Below are positions 1-7,498 of a stretch of DNA of 32,836 bases, piece after piece. Position numbers and translations under genes: made by a program. Every line of letters begins with the position of its first letter. Positions within the stretch are counted from its first letter, which is position 1. The notes under the pieces were generated by a model. The model was not told where the DNA came from. It did no database searches and worked only from the letters and a program-made list of their open reading frames with translations. This DNA comes from Planctomycetales bacterium (GTDB lineage Bacteria > Planctomycetota > Phycisphaerae > SM23-33): assembly GCA_030612725.1 (NCBI GenBank), contig JAUWNJ010000010.1:1-32836 (forward strand), read 5' to 3'.

Positions 1-21
1 GTTTGTCCAGATATGGAAGGT

Positions 22-933
22 TTATCGTGGCCGCAAACACCGCGGCCACGGCCCCCAACAAGCGGCGTATATCGGATAGGCCTTGAGATTAGCGGGGTTG
101 TATCGAATGGCCTTTCCGAGAAATTCCCTTCCCCGGCGACATCGACCCTGCTTGAGGAGGATTTTCCCCGCGCTGTAATGGACTCGCGAGAGCCGCCGAA
201 ACGCTTCTTTGCGGTCCAGCAGTTCCGCTCCGCCCCGCTCAAAATAAAACCGTTCGAGCATGGCCGCCTTGATTTGCCGCCCCCGGGCACGGTTCGAGCG
301 AGTCAGCGATTTTTCATGCCAACGCCGCTGCGCCAGGGGTTCGTCAATCAGGCCGAACTCGAATTCCGTCGATGCGCGAAGCCAGAACTCGTGCCCCACG
401 CAAACCGGAAGGGATTCGTCGAAACCGCCGCACTTATCGATTAACCGCTTGTGAAAAACAGCGGCAGGGTCGTGAACGAATATGCTCTTGAACAGTTTCC
501 GCGTCAATTGGCCTGCGAAGCACGGCTTGGAGTGGCCCTTCATCTCTTCGCCGTTCAGACGAATCGGCTGCATCGGCGTATAGACGATGCTGAGGTCGTT
601 GTTGGCGGCGAGGAAATCCATACAGCGGGCGAGTTTTTCCGGTATCCAGAGGTCGTCGGCGTCAAGCAGCGCGATCCACTCACCCTTCATCTCGGCGATA
701 GCGCGATTGCGAGCAGCGGCCAGGCCGTGATGCTCCGCCAGGATAGGTCTTATCTTCCGCCAGTCGGCAGCGAGTTCGCGGATAACCTCTGGCGTATCGT
801 CATCCGAACCGTCATCGACGATAATGACTTCCAGGTCCTGATACGTCTGCCGGCGTACCGAATCGACTGCCTCGCGCAGCATCTCGCCACAATTGTATGC
901 CGGAATGATAACGCTGACAGTAGGCCCAGCCAT
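22..933 (-). CDS. Family 2 glycosyltransferase (GT-A fold)
   Basis: Predicted cytoplasmic or membrane-peripheral enzyme that transfers a sugar from a nucleotide-sugar donor to a glycan or lipid acceptor. The 303-residue product opens with the GT2 signature VSVIIPAYN (about residues 6-14). It then has VDDGSDDD near residue 40 for nucleotide binding and a DxD-type metal site in LLDADDLW near residue 90. The C-terminal third (about 235-285) is helical and resembles a single TPR-like repeat (KQGRCRRGREFLGKAIRYNP). The ATG follows a weak GAAGGCG. It is the last gene of a long same-strand block, 15 bp after the second propeller gene. Its last eight or nine codons lie inside a hairpin repeat (26-50) that also occurs at 8825-8849, so the natural C-terminus was probably replaced. 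Substrate unknown. Confidence 0.9.
   Translation of the reverse strand: MAGPTVSVIIPAYNCGEMLREAVDSVRRQTYQDLEVIIVDDGSDDDTPEVIRELAADWRKIRPILAEHHGLAAARNRAIAEMKGEWIALLDADDLWIPEKLARCMDFLAANNDLSIVYTPMQPIRLNGEEMKGHSKPCFAGQLTRKLFKSIFVHDPAAVFHKRLIDKCGGFDESLPVCVGHEFWLRASTEFEFGLIDEPLAQRRWHEKSLTRSNRARGRQIKAAMLERFYFERGGAELLDRKEAFRRLSRVHYSAGKILLKQGRCRRGREFLGKAIRYNPANLKAYPIYAACWGPWPRCLRPR
26..50. repeat. 25-bp hairpin repeat, copy 1
   Basis: Perfect 9-bp arms (CGTGGCCGC and GCGGCCACG) enclose a 7-base loop. The same 25 bases recur exactly at 8825-8849. Here the repeat lies inside the 3' end of the glycosyltransferase gene and supplies its stop-proximal codons. Confidence 0.85.
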
Positions 934-948
934 AGGATACGCCTTCGA

Positions 949-2886
949 CTATTCCAGTGTAATTGCCCGGATTTCGTTCTGAACGACAAAATACAGTATT
1001 CCGTCGTGAATCTGAAGGAACTGTCCCTGCGCTTCGCCCGTCCGTACAATCGGCTCGAACGAAACTTCCGAGCCGTCCAGCGTAAGGGTGCAGATATGCT
1101 CGCCGACCGAGGCGTAGATTTTTCCGTCAGGCCCGACAGTCACATCGCCGAAGTCATCGGTAATCTCGTTCAGATATTCGATTGTCCCGTCGTCCGGGTT
1201 CCACACAAACAGAATCCCTGTCGTCAAATGCCAGGCGAAGTCAATCTTCCCGGCCAGGCCGAGGACCGCCCCGGACGGAAGCACCGCCAGCAGGCGAGCC
1301 GTCCTGGTTCCGTCGCGGACGCCTTGTTGTCGAGCGATGGTCAGGTTTTCGGTGTCGAACGCCACAAGTTGTGCGGTCCGTTCTGTAGCGGGGGTCGAAT
1401 CGCCGTCGGCATATACTTCGGTGGCGAAATATACCCTTTTTGCGTCGGGGTTAATCAGAAGTCTGTTGGGGGTCTGGTTTGGAACGATATTCCGCCAGAC
1501 GCGGACCTCGCCGGTTGTCGGGTCCAGGCGGGACAGTGCTCCGCCCAGGTTGCCGTACTCGGCGCTCGATGCCAGCCAGACGAACCGCCCGTCGTGGACC
1601 ATTGCCTTTGGCCTCATCTGTTCGTGCCCGACCTTCGCCAGGACGCGCGGGTTGTTGGGCCAATCCGGAGGGGAGTTCGGGTCAAAGGCGGTGATACTAC
1701 AGGTGGTATAACTGGCCATTATCAGTCTGGCGGTCGCCTCGTCCCAGACCATACCGCAGATTTGCCCGCCGCCGGGCGCTGCCTTACCGAGGTCTCGCCC
1801 TTCGCCGGTCGCCAGATCGGTTTCCCAGAACCGCTGGTTTATGTAAGGCCCGCCGAAAACGCGACCAATCTTCGGAACGACGCACATCGCGTGAGTATCC
1901 ATCGGGCCTGACGAGTCGAGTTGACAGTCGAATACCTCGCCGGTCTGCGTGTCGTAACGCAGGTATCGTCCGCCTGTGTCCAGCGCGCAGACATACCGGT
2001 CAGCAAGGGCGTGTAGTATTGCCGGCGAGTCGCCGACGAAGCGTTCCCGAGCGGGTTGCCACTGCGAGCCGTCGTCAGCAGGGTCAATGCGATACAGTCC
2101 GCCGCCAGGCCAGAACAGGCTGAAAATTTCACCGCCAATAAGACAACAGGCACGCCTCTGTAAATGATGACCTGATTCGGCGTCTCCCGGCGACCCGATA
2201 CGCCGGAGAAACTCGAACGACGGATACCGCAGGATGAGAATTTCATTTCCGGTTACGACTGCAAGACGCTCGGCATCCAGGAACGCCAGCCACTGCGTAT
2301 AACTCTGCCCCTCAAGTACTTCAGGCGTATGGGACTGCGCCTTCAGCGTCTCCGGGTCCAGCAGTATGAGCCTCGCCTGGGGAACGTTCAGGCCTAAGAG
2401 TATCTTACCGTCCGGGCATTCGAGGACATTGTGGGCATATCGGGAAGGAGGCTCTTCGGAGTCCAGCGGTTTGAGAACCTTCAGCACTTTCCGCTTCCGC
2501 CAGTCATAGACGCACGCATCGGAAGGTTCTGTTGACCAGATCACGAATGAATCGGTAACGCACCCGCCCCAGGTAATCCCATGCATCTGATCTCTGACGA
2601 GAACCTCTAATTTATCAACATGAGGGTCATAGGCGGCCAGTAAGCCTTTGGAGCATCCGAGGTAGAGCACCCCGTCCGGGCCGGGTTTAAGCATGTACGC
2701 ACCGCTTACCTCCGGCAGCCGGCGATAGAAACTCTCACCGGTTTCCGGGTCGAAGATGTATATCCGTCCGCCGTTTGAACCGCCGCCGACGCTTGAGACA
2801 AGCCGCGTCCGGCCGTCAATTTCAATCTCGGCGATTTCCGCGTTAACGAACGGGAGTCGCGTTTCGGGGATTTGATACTTCTGCAT
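949..2886 (-). CDS. Beta-propeller protein B (tandem paralogue)
   Basis: A 645-residue protein built from WD40/YVTN/SMP-30-like sheet repeats, seen as recurring blocks such as RIYIFDPETGE, PDGVLYLGCSKG and PDGKIYASVGEH. It should fold as a seven- or eight-bladed propeller, possibly two domains. There is no signal peptide or membrane segment, so it is predicted to be cytoplasmic. Function unknown; such proteins bind ligands or act as lactonase-like enzymes. The start ATG has GGAG six bases upstream. It is the downstream member of a tandem pair with 2982-4922; the two proteins begin with the same 22 residues and align without large gaps. The second half is far more conserved than the first, with two long tracts identical at the DNA level (1205-1263 and 1334-1416). 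The glycosyltransferase follows after 15 bp. Confidence 0.85.
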   Translation of the reverse strand: MQKYQIPETRLPFVNAEIAEIEIDGRTRLVSSVGGGSNGGRIYIFDPETGESFYRRLPEVSGAYMLKPGPDGVLYLGCSKGLLAAYDPHVDKLEVLVRDQMHGITWGGCVTDSFVIWSTEPSDACVYDWRKRKVLKVLKPLDSEEPPSRYAHNVLECPDGKILLGLNVPQARLILLDPETLKAQSHTPEVLEGQSYTQWLAFLDAERLAVVTGNEILILRYPSFEFLRRIGSPGDAESGHHLQRRACCLIGGEIFSLFWPGGGLYRIDPADDGSQWQPARERFVGDSPAILHALADRYVCALDTGGRYLRYDTQTGEVFDCQLDSSGPMDTHAMCVVPKIGRVFGGPYINQRFWETDLATGEGRDLGKAAPGGGQICGMVWDEATARLIMASYTTCSITAFDPNSPPDWPNNPRVLAKVGHEQMRPKAMVHDGRFVWLASSAEYGNLGGALSRLDPTTGEVRVWRNIVPNQTPNRLLINPDAKRVYFATEVYADGDSTPATERTAQLVAFDTENLTIARQQGVRDGTRTARLLAVLPSGAVLGLAGKIDFAWHLTTGILFVWNPDDGTIEYLNEITDDFGDVTVGPDGKIYASVGEHICTLTLDGSEVSFEPIVRTGEAQGQFLQIHDGILYFVVQNEIRAITLE

Positions 2887-2915
2887 TTGTTTCTCCGTTG
2901 AAGGGGTCGTTTTTG

Positions 2916-2960
2916 TTACGCCATTTCAGGGATGATAACGCTGACAGTAGGATTAGTCAT
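2916..2960 (-). pseudogene. Chimeric duplication scar: glycosyltransferase start joined to amidohydrolase end
   Basis: A 14-codon open frame reads MTNPTVSVIIPEMA and then stops. The first ten residues match the start of the glycosyltransferase at 933 (MAGPTVSVII). The last four match the end of the amidohydrolase at 5072 (LIPEMA-stop), including identity at the DNA level over about 19 bases (2916-2934 against 5073-5091). It is best read as what remains after a duplicated block lost everything between these two points. It is unlikely to be functional, although it sits 45 bases from the end of propeller A's trailing region and could be translated. Confidence 0.8.
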
Positions 2961-2981
2961 GGAATTCCGCTCTCCGTTTGG

Positions 2982-4922
2982 CTATTCCAGCGGAATCTCC
3001 CAAAGTTCGTTGTGGACGGCACCGTACAATTTACCGCCGCGAATCTGGAGATACCTCGCCGGCCAATCGCCCGTCGCAACGAGCGGCTCGAAGGACGCCT
3101 GCGAACCGTCCAGAGTAAGCGTGCAGATGTGCTCGTCGAAGGCGGCATAGATTTGCCCGTCGGGCGCAACGACCATGGCGCTGAGTTCGTCGGTAATCTC
3201 GTTCAGATATTCGATAGAGCCGTCGGCGGGGTTCCATACAAACAGAATCCCTGTCGTCAAATGCCAGGCGAAGTCAATCTTCCCGGCCAGGCCGAGCAGT
3301 GACCCGGACGGAAGCATCGCCAGCAGGCGAGCAGCCCTAGTTCCGTCGCGGACGCCCTGCTGTCGGGCGATGGTCAGGTTTTCGGTGTCGAACGCCACAA
3401 GTTGTGCGGTCCGTTCTGTAGCGGGGGTCGAATCGCCGTCGGCATATACCTCTGTGGCGAAGTATATCCTTTTTCCGGCGGGGTCAGACACAAGGCTATT
3501 GGGCGTCTGATTGGGGACGATATTTCGCCAGACTCGGATATCGCCCGTTTGCGGGTCCAGGCGGGACAGCGCTCCGCCCAGGTGAGCGTACTCCGCACCG
3601 GAAGCCATCCAGACGAACCGCCCGTCGTGCACCATCGCCTTTGGCCTCATCTGTTCGTGCCCGACCTTCGCCAGTATGCTGGGATTCTCAGGCCAGCAGG
3701 CAGGAGCCGCCGGATTGAAGGCGGTTACGGTGCAGGTGGTGTAACTGGCCATTATCAGCCTTTCGGTGTCCTGGTCCCAGACCATCCCGCAGATTTGCCC
3801 GCCGCCCGGCGACGCCTTACCGAGGTCTCGCCCGTTACCGCTTTCCAAGTCAATATCCCAGAACCGTTGGTTGATGTAAGGCCCGCCGAAAACGCGACCA
3901 ATCCCGGGAACGACACAGAAGGCGTGAGTACGCAGCAGACCGCATGAATCCAATTCGAAATCCAATAGCTCGTTCGTCTGCGTATCGTGCCGCAAAAACC
4001 GGCCGCTCGTCGTCAGGGCGCAAACATAGCGGTCAGAAAGGGCATACATTATCGCCGGCGAGTCCCCCGCGAAGCATTTGCGTACGAGTTGCCAGTCCGG
4101 TAGATCGGCAGCGGGGTCAATCCGCCACAGGTCGCCGTCGGCGCCGAACAGGCTGTAGATATTCCCACCAAGCAGGCAACAGGCCCGTCTCGGCTGGATA
4201 AAACTCGCAGCCGCCTCCTTCGGCGGGGCGATCCGCCCGCTAACCTCAAAGGACGGGTACTGCAGCACGAAGAACTCGTTGTCGCACTCGACCGCAAGGT
4301 GTTCGGCGTCAAGGAACGCCAGCCAATGAGTGGTGGTGTGTCCTTGCAGTATCGAGGGGGTATGAGACTTCGCCTCCAGCGTGTCGGGGTCCAGCAGCAC
4401 CAGCCTGGTCTGGGGGAAGTTGAGGCCCAGCAGTATCTTTCCGTCGGGACATTCGATGACGCTGTGTGCGTACATAGCCGGCGGGTCGGAAGAATCCACC
4501 CGCTTGAAGGTCTTCAGAAGTTTCCGCTCGCGCCAGTTATAGACGCACGCCTCGCCGGGGTTGGCCGACCAGACCACCAGCGAGTCGGTAACGCATCCGC
4601 CCCAGGTAAGCCCGTCCATCTCGCCGCGGACGAGGACCTCGAACTTGTCCGCCTCCGGATCATAGACAACCAGAGCGCCTTCGGAGCATCCGAGGTAAAG
4701 CAACCCGTCAGGCCCGGGCCGCAGCATGTACGCGCCGCCGAGTCCATCAGGCAGGTGTCGGCAGATATTCTCGCCCGTCGCCGGGTCGAAGATGTATATC
4801 CGCCCGCAATCGTCGCCGCCATAGGTGCTCGAGACCAGACGAACCTGTCCGCCGACTTCGATCTCGGCGATTTCCGCATTGACGAAAGGCAGGCGCGTTT
4901 CGGGAATTTGATACTTCTGCAT
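2982..4922 (-). CDS. Beta-propeller protein A (tandem paralogue)
   Basis: A 646-residue paralogue of the protein at 949-2886, with the same N-terminus (MQKYQIPETRLPFVNAEIAEIE) and the same recurring sheet blocks (GRIYIFDPATGE, PDGLLYLGCSEG, PDGQIYAAFDEH). It is predicted to be a cytoplasmic multi-bladed propeller of unknown ligand. The start ATG has CGGAGAAG just upstream, conserved with the paralogue. It is separated from the upstream amidohydrolase by 149 bp, most of which is an inserted hairpin element absent from the paralogous spacer. Its position between amidohydrolase and glycosyltransferase-derived sequence suggests the ancestral order was amidohydrolase, propeller, glycosyltransferase. 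Confidence 0.85.
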   Translation of the reverse strand: MQKYQIPETRLPFVNAEIAEIEVGGQVRLVSSTYGGDDCGRIYIFDPATGENICRHLPDGLGGAYMLRPGPDGLLYLGCSEGALVVYDPEADKFEVLVRGEMDGLTWGGCVTDSLVVWSANPGEACVYNWRERKLLKTFKRVDSSDPPAMYAHSVIECPDGKILLGLNFPQTRLVLLDPDTLEAKSHTPSILQGHTTTHWLAFLDAEHLAVECDNEFFVLQYPSFEVSGRIAPPKEAAASFIQPRRACCLLGGNIYSLFGADGDLWRIDPAADLPDWQLVRKCFAGDSPAIMYALSDRYVCALTTSGRFLRHDTQTNELLDFELDSCGLLRTHAFCVVPGIGRVFGGPYINQRFWDIDLESGNGRDLGKASPGGGQICGMVWDQDTERLIMASYTTCTVTAFNPAAPACWPENPSILAKVGHEQMRPKAMVHDGRFVWMASGAEYAHLGGALSRLDPQTGDIRVWRNIVPNQTPNSLVSDPAGKRIYFATEVYADGDSTPATERTAQLVAFDTENLTIARQQGVRDGTRAARLLAMLPSGSLLGLAGKIDFAWHLTTGILFVWNPADGSIEYLNEITDELSAMVVAPDGQIYAAFDEHICTLTLDGSQASFEPLVATGDWPARYLQIRGGKLYGAVHNELWEIPLE

Positions 4923-4947
4923 CGTGCTTCTCCGTTCCTTTGAAGAT

Positions 4948-5063
4948 GGGTGGCACGGTCAAGTTGAAGACTTGGCCGTGGCGAGTGCGTCTTGTGTCTC
5001 ACGACCAAGCTCCACTTCGTTCCACAACGTGGTCCTACGGACCGCTTGACCGTGCCGGCTCAA
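4948..5063. repeat. Long hairpin repeat element with GGGTGGCAC end
   Basis: Arms GGCACGGTCAAG (4952-4963) and CTTGACCGTGCC (5045-5056) are perfect inverted repeats bounding about 80 bases with more internal pairing. The paralogous spacer upstream of the other propeller (2887-2920) has matching flanks but lacks this block. A related element with the same GGGTGGCAC start lies at 19850-19953. Confidence 0.65.
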
Positions 5064-5071
5064 CGATTTTT

Positions 5072-5839
5072 CTACGCCATTTCAGGGATGAGGCGTTTGA
5101 GGTTTTTGTAGAGGATTTTTTCCTTTTGGGCCTTTGTGGCCTCGACGGTTTCAATCGCAATCAGGGCCGGTTTAGGGTATCGCAGAAGCATCGTCGAACC
5201 GAACATCAATCTCTCGGCTGTGCACGTCTTCAGTCCCTTTTCGACACCGACCCCGCACCCGCCGTGCATCATGGCGGTATCCTGAAATATCTTCGGCGCC
5301 TTTGCGCCTCGCGGCGGCTTGACCGGACCTGAATTGAGCAGCATGAACGATGCCCCGCGGAACTTTTTGAACATCGCCATGATTTCATCGGCCGGAACCT
5401 GGCGTGAGTGGTCCAGGTGGCTTCGCCCGCGAAGGTCCATAACCCGTCCATAGACAGCCACCCGCATTTTCAGTTCGTGAGCGGCTGCGACTATCTCGGT
5501 TGCCAGGTCGTCGGTGAGTTTGTACGGGTGATACTGCGGGATAAGTCGCAGCACCGGCATTGCGAATTCTTCGCGGCACTGCTTCAGGTCGTCGGCCCAT
5601 CCGAAGTAGGTCGGATTAATGATAGCGCAGGGGATCAGGCGGTCGCGGTGTCGGCGGACAGCCTCGGCGAGTTCACGGTTGGCTTCGTGGGAATCCTTGT
5701 AGAAGATACCCTGGAGCGAACCGACCAGCGCCTTGTCTATTCCCTGGGAATCCATCTGCTGAAGCAACTCTGCTGCGGTGGTGCGAGGCAGGCGGCGATA
5801 GGGCCAATGACCAATCCATGTGTCGGCGTCGTAAATCAT
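5072..5839 (-). CDS. Amidohydrolase-2-like protein, metal ligands missing
   Basis: A 255-residue TIM-barrel protein of the amidohydrolase-related superfamily (PF04909-like). The overall pattern fits: an N-terminal strand opening with an aspartate (IYDADTWIGHWPYR), a central NPTYFGW and a C-terminal RLMFGSTML. Compared with active members, the N-terminal HxH pair is replaced by WIGH and the usual Asp of FG(S/T)D is Thr. The protein may therefore bind metal differently, use none, or act as a non-catalytic partner. Its ATG overlaps the stop of the canonical amidohydrolase upstream (ATGA), and AGGAAG precedes it, so the two are translationally coupled and probably co-function. Substrate unknown. 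Confidence 0.75.
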   Translation of the reverse strand: MIYDADTWIGHWPYRRLPRTTAAELLQQMDSQGIDKALVGSLQGIFYKDSHEANRELAEAVRRHRDRLIPCAIINPTYFGWADDLKQCREEFAMPVLRLIPQYHPYKLTDDLATEIVAAAHELKMRVAVYGRVMDLRGRSHLDHSRQVPADEIMAMFKKFRGASFMLLNSGPVKPPRGAKAPKIFQDTAMMHGGCGVGVEKGLKTCTAERLMFGSTMLLRYPKPALIAIETVEATKAQKEKILYKNLKRLIPEMA

Positions 5840-6603
5840 ATCTTCCTCATCTTAAGTATTCTTTGCATGTTTCCGCCCCAGATCATTTCGCGCTGTCGCG
5901 GCGTGATGTCGGCGTCGAGTATTTTGCCTACCCCACGTTCTGTGGACATGTCGGTTGCGAACAGCAGTCGCTCTGCGCCGAGGTCGCGGACGGCCTTTTC
6001 GATCATTCCGGCGTCGATGACGCTTCCGCTGGTGTCCATATAGACGTTTTTGGGGGCATGGCTCATAGCCTTTATCTGCCACTCCCAGTCGCCGCCGCCG
6101 CCGATATGCCCGATGATGAAGATCGCTTCGGGGCACAACTTCGCCGGGGCGATGAAGTGGTCGGCCCCGCTTATTCTCGGCTGGGCGGCGAGGGTCTCCT
6201 CGTCGGTCGGATGACCGGCGTGCATGAGCATCGGAACGCCCAATTCGGCGCATCGCTCGATCACCGGGCTGAAGACCGGATCGTCCATCCGATACTGGTG
6301 GTAGAACTTCAGCCCGACCATCCCGCTATCCACGACGCAGCGGGTAATCTCGTCCTGGGCAAAACGGATGTGTCCGGGGTCGATGAAGCACAGGCCCAGG
6401 ATCACGTCGGGATACGTCCGCATCGCCGCCATTATGTCGTTATTGGCCCGGCGAATCTGCTTCGGATCGGTCGGCTTGGTGGCCAGCGGATGGGAACAGC
6501 AGACTTTATCTACGCCGAGTCGCCGCGCGTCGGCCACAACCTGATGATGGTTTGGCCACGGCCCCATCGAAACTGAACAGTGTGCATGACAGTCAATTCG
6601 CAT
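5836..6603 (-). CDS. Amidohydrolase (PF04909-type metal-dependent hydrolase)
   Basis: Predicted cytoplasmic metal-dependent hydrolase or decarboxylase of the ACMSD/amidohydrolase-2 group, about 255 residues. Visible features in order: RIDCHAHCS (HxH metal ligands, residues 3-7), VGLKFYHQY in the middle, LMHAGHPTD, IIGHIGGGGDWEW and FATDMS near the C-terminus. These are the ligand-bearing strand ends of the family. I chose ATG 6603 because GGAG lies five bases upstream; the in-frame TTG at 6618 would put that site inside the gene. Its stop overlaps the start of the next amidohydrolase by four bases. The 55-bp spacer upstream is a word-like repeat. Substrate cannot be read from sequence. Confidence 0.88.
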   Translation of the reverse strand: MRIDCHAHCSVSMGPWPNHHQVVADARRLGVDKVCCSHPLATKPTDPKQIRRANNDIMAAMRTYPDVILGLCFIDPGHIRFAQDEITRCVVDSGMVGLKFYHQYRMDDPVFSPVIERCAELGVPMLMHAGHPTDEETLAAQPRISGADHFIAPAKLCPEAIFIIGHIGGGGDWEWQIKAMSHAPKNVYMDTSGSVIDAGMIEKAVRDLGAERLLFATDMSTERGVGKILDADITPRQREMIWGGNMQRILKMRKI

Positions 6604-6620
6604 TGGTTCTCCATTCAATT

Positions 6621-6686
6621 GGTAGCCAGTAGTCGGGAGAAATAGCCCGCACTTACCGGATACCGACTATTGACTACCGGCTACTA
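6621..6686. repeat. Inverted word repeat (TAGCCAGTAGTC type)
   Basis: GGTAGCCAGTAGTCGGGA on the left is answered by ACTATTGACTACCGGCTACTA on the right, an imperfect inverted pair filling the whole spacer between two genes. The same word recurs at about 8855-8875 and 23091-23128. Confidence 0.6.
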
Positions 6687-7495
6687 TTTTTACAGGCGTT
6701 AATCATCGCGCCGAACAACACCTTACGATGATCGGCGTCTTTCATTCGTTCCGGATGCCACTGCACCAACAGACAAAACCTCTTACCGGTCATCTCCAGC
6801 GCCTCGATAACGCCGTCGGCGCTGCGGGCGACAACTTTCAGCCCCTTACCAACGTCTCCGACGGCCTGGTGATGAGAAGAGTTCACTATGACCCGTTCAG
6901 CGCCAAGGATTTTACACAGCCTACTTGCCGGGTCAATGGTAATCTCGTGCTCAGCACCCTTGCCTCGGTGGATGACCTTTGTGCCGACCTGTGTCGGGAT
7001 GTCCTGAATGAGCGTTCCACCGGTTACAACGTTGACGAATTGCGTTCCGAGACAAACGCCCAGCAGTGGTTTGTCGGTCTGAAGCCAGCGCGAAATAAGT
7101 TTGCTCTCGAACTCGTACCGTTCCGCCGGCATGGTTCTGGTCTGCGGGGCCGGCTCCTGTCCGTAGGCTGACGGCGGGACGTCCGCGCCGCCGATTACCA
7201 CCAGGCCATCGAGCGATTGAATATATCGCTCCAGTGCGGATTCGTTCCGTATTACCGGAAGTATTACCGGCGCGCCGCCGCCTTCGATAACGGCGTGAAC
7301 ATAATCAAGACCGATACGCACATGGGCCTTACCCTGTCCGCGCCCGGTTCGATAAACGCTGGTCAGACCTATCAGAGGCCTGACCGACGGAGCGGTTGAG
7401 GTGGGTTGACCCTTATCGGATTTGTCCTTGCATCCAACTATTAGAAGCAACACAACCAGCGGAAATACCCACGCAAGCCGTTTCGGGCGAGTCAT
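6674..7495 (-). CDS. Lipoprotein class-I glutamine amidotransferase-like hydrolase (peptidase C26)
   Basis: A 273-residue protein related to gamma-glutamyl-gamma-aminobutyrate hydrolase (PuuD-like), which cleaves gamma-glutamyl amides. The N-terminus is a lipoprotein signal peptide: MTRPKRLAWVF then a hydrophobic stretch ending IVGC, with Cys22 as the lipidated residue, followed by a Ser/Thr/Pro-rich linker. The fold core shows VVIGGADVPP (about 99-108), nucleophile Cys148 in GVCLGTQ, and the His247/Glu249 pair in QWHPE, so the triad is complete. Most family members are cytoplasmic; the lipobox implies periplasmic or membrane-anchored action. The start lies three bases after the stop of the amidohydrolase upstream, so the two are coupled. 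Confidence 0.85.
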   Translation of the reverse strand: MTRPKRLAWVFPLVVLLLIVGCKDKSDKGQPTSTAPSVRPLIGLTSVYRTGRGQGKAHVRIGLDYVHAVIEGGGAPVILPVIRNESALERYIQSLDGLVVIGGADVPPSAYGQEPAPQTRTMPAERYEFESKLISRWLQTDKPLLGVCLGTQFVNVVTGGTLIQDIPTQVGTKVIHRGKGAEHEITIDPASRLCKILGAERVIVNSSHHQAVGDVGKGLKVVARSADGVIEALEMTGKRFCLLVQWHPERMKDADHRKVLFGAMINACKNSSR

Positions 7496-7498
7496 GCG

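Noticed and set aside
451-1911. Long plus-strand open frame opposite the propeller gene
   Set aside because: It is an antisense shadow of a high-GC gene. It has no recognisable domain, no ribosome-binding site, and the minus-strand frame has clear propeller repeats.
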